A stretch of 5,308 nt of DNA, taken from NCBI GenBank assembly GCA_030625525.1, contig DAOUQR010000097.1:1-5308 (forward strand), written 5' to 3'. A model generated the notes under the pieces. The model searched no databases, was not told the origin of the DNA, and saw only the letters and a list, made by a program, of their open reading frames with translations. This DNA comes from Pseudomonadota bacterium. GTDB lineage: Bacteria > Pseudomonadota > Gammaproteobacteria > DAOUQR01. The position numbers and the translations under genes were made by a program. Positions within the stretch are counted from its first letter, which is position 1. The number at the start of each line of letters is the position of its first letter. Positions 1 to 5,308 of the stretch are shown piece after piece.

Positions 1-1
1 C

Positions 2-424
2 GAAGGATTTGCATGGCTGTGCAATCGACAAACACGGGAAGGTGAGCCTGAGTTGCCGCGTTTGGTTCGACGTCGTCAATTATCCTACCCCGTGAGTTTA
101 TTACTAGCGTTACTACGTCGAAAACTGGCTGAGTTTGATGCGCATAGTTCAGAAGAACGTTTGATTTTAGATCGCGAAGATATTATCGATCAGTTAAAAA
201 CCTTTCTTCCTCAGAGTGCAAATGAATCACGTATGGTCGATCAAATTGGTTCATATTTAAATAAAATTACTGAATTGGGTTTTATTCATTATCTGAAAGA
301 TGATGCAAATAAATTTGAAGTTCGACGTATTATCAAAGCATTTGTCGATGCGCAGTGGCTCGATTCTTTCGATGAAAAGATGCGAGCATACAAACAATAT
401 TTGGAGAATCGTGATGCATGCTAA
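2..424 (+). CDS. jetB: Wadjet subunit JetB (MksE-like, DUF4194), 5'-truncated by window edge
   Basis: JetB is the small winged-helix (KITE/MukE-like) subunit that binds the kleisin JetA and helps couple it to the JetC SMC heads on DNA. The reading frame is open from base 2 to the TAA at 422-424, giving 140 visible codons. Full-length relatives are about 200 aa, so roughly the first third lies upstream. Family marks are an N-terminal GFAWL...R block followed by LPRLVRRRQLSYPVSLLLALL, then the FDAHSSEERLILDREDI segment. Next comes the NESRMVDQIGSYLNKITELGFIHYL winged-helix stretch, and finally FEVRRIIKAFVDAQWL near the C-terminus. These match the DUF4194/MksE pattern as I know it. A TTG at 53 could be taken as a start, but the conserved sequence continues upstream of it, so it is internal. 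The gene end overlaps jetC by 11 bases, and jetA is expected immediately upstream. Confidence 0.93.
   Translation, partial: EGFAWLCNRQTREGEPELPRLVRRRQLSYPVSLLLALLRRKLAEFDAHSSEERLILDREDIIDQLKTFLPQSANESRMVDQIGSYLNKITELGFIHYLKDDANKFEVRRIIKAFVDAQWLDSFDEKMRAYKQYLENRDAC
403..406 (+). promoter_or_regulatory. Shine-Dalgarno site for jetC (GGAG)
   Basis: GGAG lies 7 bases before the ATG at 414 and inside the last codons of jetB. It decides the jetC start: the in-frame GTG at 411 would be only 4 bases away, and in-frame ATGs further upstream lie deep inside jetB. Ribosomes finishing jetB reach this site, which suggests translational coupling. Confidence 0.7.
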
Positions 425-3400
425 TGCCCTTGAGTTAGCTTTAGAGGTACCCGCTGAAGAAAATCAAATAGGTTTTCGACTCGATAAAATTGAAGTGTTT
501 AACTGGGGTACGTTTCATCAACATATTTGGTCAATAGAACCTAATGGCCAAAATGCTTTATTGACCGGCGATATTGGTTCGGGCAAATCAACTTTAGTGG
601 ACGCCATCACGACTTTGCTCGTGCCTGCGAACCGTGTTTCATACAATAAGGCTGCAGGTGCAAGTAGTAAAGAACGTTCGTTGCGATCATATGTTTTAGG
701 CTATTACAAATCTGAGCGTACGGAGATGAACCTTCATGCAAAACCAGTTGCATTGCGTGGCAGAGATACCTATTCAGTCATTTTAGGACGCTTTAGAAAT
801 CGGGCGTTTAAGCAAGTGGTCACCATTGCGCAAGTATTTTGGCAAAAAGATGTGGTTGGTCAACCCTCTCGATTTTACATTGTTGCAGATAAAGCTCTGT
901 CGATTGCTGAGCATTTTAATCAGTTTGGTGAAGATATATTACAACTTAAAAAACAATTAAGGCGACAAGACGGTATTGAATTGTTTGATAGTTTTCCTCC
1001 TTATTGCGCCGCGTTTAGGCGACGCTTTGGTATTGAAAACGATCAGGCACTGGAGTTGTTTCATCAAACGGTTTCTATGAAATCAGTGGGGAATCTTACT
1101 GAATTTGTGCGCGAACATATGTTAGAGGAATTTGATGTCCGTCCTCGTATTGATGCGCTACTGAATCATTTTGACAATCTCACCCATGCGCACAATGCTG
1201 TGTTGAATGCAAAGAAGCAAGTTTCCATACTAACGCCATTGGCAACGGATCTCGACAAACAAACTAAACTCAATCAAACACGAGAAGCGTGGCGATGTTG
1301 TCGTGAAAATTTACGTGTTTATTTTTCAACACTGAAGTCGGATTTATTGCTGGCGCGCATTGAGCGATACACTATTGAATATGATAAAATCACTGCGCAA
1401 GTAAGATCTTCAGAGCAAGATAAAACAGACCTCCAGCTTGAGCGTGATCAATTAAAAAAAGAGATTTACGATAACGGTGGCGATCGACTTGAACGTATAA
1501 AAATTGATATTAAGCGTACGGAGCAAGAATTCGAGCGAAGAAAAATTCGTTATCATGATTATGAGAAGCTCACAAAAACGGTCTCTTTAAAACCGCCAGA
1601 GTCCATCGATCAATTCCAAGATAATCAAACTTTTTTTATTAAGCAGTTAAACGATTTTGAACCTCGATCAACTCAGCTACAAAATGACCGCACTGAGATT
1701 GAAGTCAATGCGCGCCAGTTGAATGATCAAATGACGGTGATCAAACATGAAATTGAATCACTCGAACATCGACGCAGTAATATTGATTCCAAAAGCGTTT
1801 CTATCCGTAATGCATTATGCCAAGCTTTATCGATAGAGGACGATGCTCTGCCTTTTGTCGGTGAATTGATTCAAGTGCGTCCTGAAGAGAGTCAATGGGA
1901 GGGCGCAGCGGAGCGCTTATTAAGAAATTTTGCGCTTTCTTTACTGGTTCCGGAACGTTATTACTCCGCGGTTAGTGAATGGGTGAATCAAACAAATCTC
2001 AGAGGGCGGCTGGTTTATTACAAAATCAATCAAAACAAAAAGCAGAATCAGGCGATACAAAACATAACGCCTTCTTCATTAGTTTCAAAATTAATGATCA
2101 AACCAAGTAGTGAATTTTATACCTGGCTTGAGACAGAGTTAGCGAAGCGTTTTGACTACGTATGCTGCGATACGCTTGAGCAATTTCGACGAGAAAAACA
2201 AGCGATTAGTCAGTCTGGACAAATCAAAGCCTTTGGCCAGCGTCATGAAAAAGATGACCGTTTTCAAATTACTGATCGGGGTCGTTATGTCTTAGGTTGG
2301 GATAATAAAGATAAACTGGAATTACTTAAACAACAACGAGTGACCCTCAAAGATCAACAAACAGTCACCTCAGACAGTATCACTGCTTTAATAAAGCAAC
2401 AAAAAACAATGAATGATGAGAAGACAACGTATACTTTGTTAAATAGTTTAGCTAACTTCGACGACATACACTGGCACCCCATCGAAACGCAGTTGTCTCA
2501 ATTGCACTCTGAGTTAGAGCAGTTGCAGGCTTCATCTAACATTTTAAAAATGTTAACGGAGAAACTTTCAACCTTAGAATGTAATTTAGGCCAATTGGAA
2601 AATAAACTCGATGAGAAAAAAGCGCTGGCCTCTAAAACGGATGAAAAACTTAATCAAGCGAATAAAATGTTGGAAGAATGCCGTGAGCTTATTCGTCAGG
2701 TTGAATCAAAAATATTGGCTGAAATGATTGAGCAACTGGACGCCTTTCGTCATGACGCGGTGGGCGAACATAAACTGACGGTTGAATCTTGTGATAATAC
2801 TCAACAAAAAATGAGAGAGTGGCTGCAAAAACAAATTGACGGTGATGATAAACGACTTAAAACTATCGAAGAACGTATTATCAAATGCATGGAACAGTAT
2901 CGTTGGGAATATCCAGCAGAGACCCAAGAAATTGATGCGAATATGGCTGCTGCAGATGAATATAAATCGATTTTAGACAATTTGGTTGCCGATGATTTAC
3001 CGCGTTTTGAAATTCGATTTAAGACATTATTGAATGAAAACACCATTCGTGAAATCGCAAACTTTCAATCACAATTGAATCGTGAAAAGCAGCTGATTAA
3101 AGAGCGGATCCAACGCATTAATGAATCACTGGCAGATATTGAATATAATAAAGGCCGCTTTATTCGACTGGAGATGCTTGACAGTCAAGATTTTGAAGTG
3201 CGTGATTTTCGCACTGAACTTCGTTCTTGTACAGAGGGGGCATTGTTAGGCAGTGACGCTGAGCATTACGCGGAAGAAAAATTTCTACAAGTTAAACAAA
3301 TTGTGGATCGTTTTACCGGACGAGAAGGACATGTGGATCTAGACAAACGTTGGACGAACAAAGTGACGGATGTTAGAAATTGGTTTGTCTTTGGCGCGTC

Positions 3401-3818
3401 TGAGCGCTGGGCTGAAGATGACAGCGAGTACGAACATTACTCTGATTCAGGTGGGAAATCTGGCGGTCAAAAAGAAAAGTTAGCGTACACTGTTTTAGCC
3501 GCAAGCTTAGCCTATCAATTTGGCTTAGATTGGCGTATCGCGCACTCACGAAGCTTTCGTTTTGTGGTAATTGATGAAGCGTTTGGCCGAGGCTCAGACG
3601 AAAGTGCACGCTTTGCACTGAATTTATTTAAAAAACTAAACTTACAATTGCTGATTGTAACGCCGCTACAAAAAATTCATGTGATCGAACCCTATGTTTC
3701 AAGTGTTGGATTTGTCTCTAACCAAGAGGGATGTCAATCTCAAATTCGCATGCTATCCATTAGTGAATACCAGAAACAGCGTGATTTACATCAGAGGGCA
3801 GTGCGTGACGCAAACTAA
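414..3818 (+). CDS. jetC: Wadjet SMC ATPase JetC (MksB/MukB-like)
   Basis: JetC is the SMC motor of the Wadjet complex; its dimer hydrolyses ATP to extrude DNA loops. The product is 1134 aa from the ATG at 414. The N-terminal head has Walker A GDIGSGKST (about 52-60, Lys58) and the family block VSMKSVGNLTEFVREHMLE (about 220-238). A first long charged coiled-coil arm spans about 265-475. The hinge covers about 480-630, beginning PFVGELIQVRPEESQWEGA and including the RGRLVYY strand. The returning coiled coil runs from about 640 to 850. The C-terminal head carries INESLADIEYNKGRFIRLE (about 902-920), the ABC signature SGGKSGGQKEK (about 1012-1022) and Walker B FVVIDEAFGRG (Asp1054, Glu1055). 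The SGGKSGGQ signature and INESL...Y block separate it from canonical SMC and from Rad50/SbcC. No catalytic residue is missing. It overlaps jetB by 11 bases and jetD by 14. Longer starts (for example 300) would run through conserved jetB sequence and add unconserved residues. Confidence 0.96.
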   Translation: MHANALELALEVPAEENQIGFRLDKIEVFNWGTFHQHIWSIEPNGQNALLTGDIGSGKSTLVDAITTLLVPANRVSYNKAAGASSKERSLRSYVLGYYKSERTEMNLHAKPVALRGRDTYSVILGRFRNRAFKQVVTIAQVFWQKDVVGQPSRFYIVADKALSIAEHFNQFGEDILQLKKQLRRQDGIELFDSFPPYCAAFRRRFGIENDQALELFHQTVSMKSVGNLTEFVREHMLEEFDVRPRIDALLNHFDNLTHAHNAVLNAKKQVSILTPLATDLDKQTKLNQTREAWRCCRENLRVYFSTLKSDLLLARIERYTIEYDKITAQVRSSEQDKTDLQLERDQLKKEIYDNGGDRLERIKIDIKRTEQEFERRKIRYHDYEKLTKTVSLKPPESIDQFQDNQTFFIKQLNDFEPRSTQLQNDRTEIEVNARQLNDQMTVIKHEIESLEHRRSNIDSKSVSIRNALCQALSIEDDALPFVGELIQVRPEESQWEGAAERLLRNFALSLLVPERYYSAVSEWVNQTNLRGRLVYYKINQNKKQNQAIQNITPSSLVSKLMIKPSSEFYTWLETELAKRFDYVCCDTLEQFRREKQAISQSGQIKAFGQRHEKDDRFQITDRGRYVLGWDNKDKLELLKQQRVTLKDQQTVTSDSITALIKQQKTMNDEKTTYTLLNSLANFDDIHWHPIETQLSQLHSELEQLQASSNILKMLTEKLSTLECNLGQLENKLDEKKALASKTDEKLNQANKMLEECRELIRQVESKILAEMIEQLDAFRHDAVGEHKLTVESCDNTQQKMREWLQKQIDGDDKRLKTIEERIIKCMEQYRWEYPAETQEIDANMAAADEYKSILDNLVADDLPRFEIRFKTLLNENTIREIANFQSQLNREKQLIKERIQRINESLADIEYNKGRFIRLEMLDSQDFEVRDFRTELRSCTEGALLGSDAEHYAEEKFLQVKQIVDRFTGREGHVDLDKRWTNKVTDVRNWFVFGASERWAEDDSEYEHYSDSGGKSGGQKEKLAYTVLAASLAYQFGLDWRIAHSRSFRFVVIDEAFGRGSDESARFALNLFKKLNLQLLIVTPLQKIHVIEPYVSSVGFVSNQEGCQSQIRMLSISEYQKQRDLHQRAVRDAN
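3794..3798 (+). promoter_or_regulatory. Shine-Dalgarno site for jetD (GAGGG)
   Basis: GAGGG, within AGAGGG, sits 6 bases before the GTG at 3805, inside the end of jetC. It supports GTG 3805 as the jetD start over the in-frame ATG at 3694. Starting at 3694 would add 37 residues encoded within jetC that do not resemble the start of JetD proteins. Confidence 0.7.
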
Positions 3819-4989
3819 TTGGACAACGGTTGATGCGATTGAAAAAAAACTTTTTCGTCTTTGGGATCAAGGCGTGTTTTTACGAGCAGCCTTAGATCCA
3901 GCGAGTGAATTTGAGTTATCTATTCATATTAAATCGCCGGCCAGTAAATACCTTGCAGACAGTTTTTCACAAGTGCAGGATTGGATTAAATCGTTGCAAG
4001 TTTTTTCTAAACGCTTTGATGCTAAACTGATTTTTAAGGATGTGAACCATAAGCAACTCGGGCGCAATCAACTTCCAAGTTCTCTTGTATTCAATGATCT
4101 TATCATTCTATCGAAGCGTTTAAATAAGCACAAAGAATTAACATCCTATCGCACCTTGTACGATAAGATGTTGGCAAAATTCCCACAGCTAGGCCCATGG
4201 ATTAAAGAGTGTCCGCATAAAGCATTAGACCAAGTTGAAAAACTTGATAAGTTGCTGGCTGTTTTATCATGGTTGACAGAACATCCTCATTCTAATATTT
4301 ATTTGCGCCAGATTAGCTTGCCGGATGTTGATACAAAATTTATTGAAAATAACAAATCGATATTAGCGACTTGGTCTGATCTCATTTTGCCTGATGACTC
4401 AATTCATCATCAGTATTCCGGCAATAAATATTTTGAATTAAGATATGGATTCACAAAAAAACCTGAGCTGGTACGATTTCGTATATTGGATCCGTCGATG
4501 GCTATCCAAGGCTTCACTGACTTAACGCTTAGAGTTGATGAATTAGCGCAGACTCATCTATCGATTGATACAGTCTATATCGTTGAAAATGATGTGACGG
4601 CATTAGCCTTTCCAAAGATAAAAAACGCAATCATTATATTTGGTCGTGGTTATGGATTTGAGCATTTACAGCGGATCACCTGGCTTCATTCGAAACGTTT
4701 ATTCTATTGGGGTGATCTTGATACACACGGCTTTGCCATACTCAATCAACTGCGTTGTTATTTTAAGCAAGCCCAATCGTTATTAATGGACCGGGAAACA
4801 TTATTGTCACATCAATCTCTTTGGATAACGGAACCAAAACCGTGCCTGAATGACCTGCCAAACCTCACGCCCGACGAACAATCTCTTTATGACGAGCTTC
4901 GATCGAATAAAATCGCCCATCATATACGCTTAGAGCAGGAATCAATCTTATTTAAAAAAGTGGAACTTTCTCAGCAAATTAGCGTCTAA
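3805..4989 (+). CDS. jetD: Wadjet Toprim nuclease JetD (MksG-like, DUF3322 + DUF2220)
   Basis: JetD is the nuclease of Wadjet. Its C-terminal Toprim fold, related to topoisomerase VI-A/Spo11, makes the double-strand cut in DNA captured by JetABC. The product is 394 aa from GTG 3805, the usual family length. The N-terminal DUF3322-like half opens with NWTTVDAIEKKLFRLWDQG, typical of the family. It continues to the IYLRQISLPDVDTKFIE block (about 165-181) and the ELRYGF...VRFRILDP linker region (about 210-230). The Toprim/DUF2220-like half has the acidic residue in YIVEND (Glu261), the GRGYG turn (280-284) and the metal-binding DxD in YWGDLDTHGF (Asp304, Asp306). The C-terminal LTPDEQSLYDEL and IRLEQE motifs follow. 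All expected Toprim acidic residues are present. The gene starts 14 bases before the jetC stop, so it is co-translated with jetC, and the non-AUG start plus coupling may keep nuclease output low. Confidence 0.95.
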   Translation: MTQTNWTTVDAIEKKLFRLWDQGVFLRAALDPASEFELSIHIKSPASKYLADSFSQVQDWIKSLQVFSKRFDAKLIFKDVNHKQLGRNQLPSSLVFNDLIILSKRLNKHKELTSYRTLYDKMLAKFPQLGPWIKECPHKALDQVEKLDKLLAVLSWLTEHPHSNIYLRQISLPDVDTKFIENNKSILATWSDLILPDDSIHHQYSGNKYFELRYGFTKKPELVRFRILDPSMAIQGFTDLTLRVDELAQTHLSIDTVYIVENDVTALAFPKIKNAIIIFGRGYGFEHLQRITWLHSKRLFYWGDLDTHGFAILNQLRCYFKQAQSLLMDRETLLSHQSLWITEPKPCLNDLPNLTPDEQSLYDELRSNKIAHHIRLEQESILFKKVELSQQISV

Positions 4990-4996
4990 TATCTTG

Positions 4997-5047
4997 AGGA
5001 TGCCTGTTTTGGCACCATCCTTGCGTGTTGTATACGGAAGGATGCCA
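4997..5047 (+). repeat. Overlapping bulged inverted repeats after jetD (mutually exclusive hairpins)
   Basis: The octamer AGGATGCC occurs at 4997-5004 and again at 5039-5046. Between them, 5010-5022 (TGGCACCATCCTT) is its inverse complement with three extra bases. The first octamer can pair with 5011-5021: 8 pairs, a 3-base bulge and a 6-base loop. The second copy, extended to 5038-5047, can pair with 5010-5022: 10 pairs, the same 3-base bulge and a 15-base loop. The two hairpins exclude each other. Neither is followed by a run of T, so this is not a standard intrinsic terminator, although the first could still slow or stop transcription at the end of the jet operon. It could equally be a protein-binding site in DNA. 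The repeats are directly visible; the role is inferred. Confidence 0.6.
5009..5036 (+). promoter_or_regulatory. Candidate sigma70-like promoter for the downstream small ORF
   Basis: TTGGCA (5009-5014, five of six against TTGACA) and TATACG (5031-5036, four of six against TATAAT) are separated by 16 bases. A start near 5043 would give a leader of about 24 bases ending at the ATG at 5067. The -35 box falls in the middle arm of the inverted repeats. The -10 match is modest and such pairs arise by chance in AT-rich DNA, so this is tentative. Confidence 0.35.
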
Positions 5048-5052
5048 ACAAT

Positions 5053-5060
5053 GGAGGTGA
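5053..5060 (+). promoter_or_regulatory. Strong Shine-Dalgarno site (GGAGGTGA) for the last ORF
   Basis: GGAGGTGA is an 8-base perfect complement to the usual anti-Shine-Dalgarno end of 16S rRNA. It lies 6 bases before ATG 5067 and is stronger than the jetC and jetD sites. It argues that the following short frame is a real, well translated gene. It also rules against ATG 5051, which overlaps it and meets a TAA after ten codons. Confidence 0.75.
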
Positions 5061-5066
5061 GATGGG

Positions 5067-5308
5067 ATGCAAATTATATTTAAGGGTGATCAAAATACTG
5101 AAGAGGCGGCTCAAAGCTTATTGAGTATTTTAAAAATGTTTAAAGAGCGCTATGGCATTGAGCATTTCAGTGAAATTAATTTGGAAATGCGCTTATTGGA
5201 TTCCACGGGGCATGATGTTGAGCTAGTGGATGAAGGCACCGATGAAATTTACAATGTCTTTGAAGTCTATAAAGGCGAGCAATACCGCAAATCAGCCAAT
5301 GAAGAGAG
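5067..5308 (+). CDS. Small acidic protein of unknown function, 3'-truncated by window edge
   Basis: I do not recognise this gene with confidence. The frame is open from ATG 5067 to the window end, 80 complete codons, with no stop reached, and it has an excellent Shine-Dalgarno 6 bases upstream. The visible protein is acidic (18 Asp/Glu against 8 Lys/Arg) and has no signal peptide or membrane segment, so it is probably cytosolic. It begins MQIIFKGDQNTEEAAQSLL; residues about 11-30 look helical, and about 36-45 and 50-55 look like two strands joined by a turn (DSTGHD). Then comes a further IYNVFEVYKG strand. This suggests a small alpha/beta domain. It lies 77 bases after jetD on the same strand with its own candidate promoter, so it may be either the first gene past the defence operon or an accessory to it. 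The former seems more likely, because standard Wadjet operons end with jetD. Confidence 0.72.
   Translation, partial: MQIIFKGDQNTEEAAQSLLSILKMFKERYGIEHFSEINLEMRLLDSTGHDVELVDEGTDEIYNVFEVYKGEQYRKSANEE

Noticed and set aside
300..413. Extended jetC N-terminus from ATG 300
   Set aside because: It would overlap 125 bases of conserved jetB coding sequence and has no good ribosome site. ATG 414 has GGAG at 7 bases and leaves a normal head-domain start.
53..424. A complete short gene starting at TTG 53
   Set aside because: The frame is open back to base 2 and the upstream residues (GFAWL and onward) match conserved JetB sequence. TTG 53 is internal to a gene truncated by the window edge.
2706..3046. 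Two minus-strand open frames of 73 and 81 codons inside jetC
   Set aside because: They are antisense to the jetC coiled coil, with low-complexity Ser/Phe-rich or hydrophobic translations that mirror the opposite coding strand. I see no convincing ribosome site or family resemblance.
3373..3618. Minus-strand 81-codon open frame opposite the JetC signature and Walker B region
   Set aside because: It lies wholly antisense to the most conserved part of jetC, and its composition follows from that sequence.
3694..3804. Extended jetD N-terminus from ATG 3694
   Set aside because: The extra 37 residues are the out-of-frame reading of the conserved jetC C-terminus. JetD similarity begins just after GTG 3805, which has its own Shine-Dalgarno.
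414..3818. Housekeeping chromosomal MukB or SbcC/Rad50 instead of JetC
   Set aside because: The protein is shorter than MukB (about 1480 aa), carries the SGGKSGGQKEK signature, lacks a Rad50 zinc-hook CxxC in the hinge, and is flanked by a DUF4194-type subunit and a JetD nuclease.
4997..5030. Intrinsic terminator after jetD
   Set aside because: The hairpin is bulged and is followed by TTGCGTG rather than a T tract, so it does not meet the usual criteria. It is kept only as a repeat.

Overview
The window holds most of a Wadjet-type plasmid-defence operon (JetABCD, also called MksFEBG or EptABCD). This is a bacterial condensin-like SMC complex paired with a Toprim nuclease. In order on the + strand are the 3' part of jetB, a complete jetC, a complete jetD, a 77-base intergenic stretch with unusual overlapping inverted repeats, and the 5' part of an unrecognised small acidic protein. 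The first gene, jetA (kleisin), is expected just upstream and is outside the window. The domain set (DUF4194-like JetB, SMC/SbcC-like JetC of 1134 aa, and JetD with DUF3322-like and DUF2220-like halves) fits the type I Wadjet architecture.

Region by region: bases 2-424 are the C-terminal 140 codons of jetB. jetC starts inside jetB (11-base overlap) and jetD starts inside jetC (14-base overlap), each behind its own Shine-Dalgarno sequence. This is a tightly coupled operon with no internal promoter visible. After jetD, bases 4990-5066 contain two copies of an octamer flanking its bulged inverse complement, a candidate sigma70-like promoter, and a near-perfect Shine-Dalgarno for the last ORF.

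How they work together (family knowledge): JetA, JetB and JetC form an ATP-driven DNA loop-extruding motor. When it acts on a small circular DNA it recruits and activates JetD, which cuts both strands, so plasmids are destroyed while the chromosome is spared. All the catalytic motifs I can check here (Walker A, ABC signature and Walker B in JetC; the Toprim glutamate and DxD in JetD) are intact, so the visible part looks functional.

Organism: the moderately low GC (about 40% by eye), the AT-rich codon use and the strong Shine-Dalgarno sites suggest a bacterium, possibly a gammaproteobacterium of the Legionellales kind. This is a weak inference; nothing in the window fixes the taxon. The main system is known, not new. 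The least explained parts are the intergenic repeat structure and the small downstream ORF.
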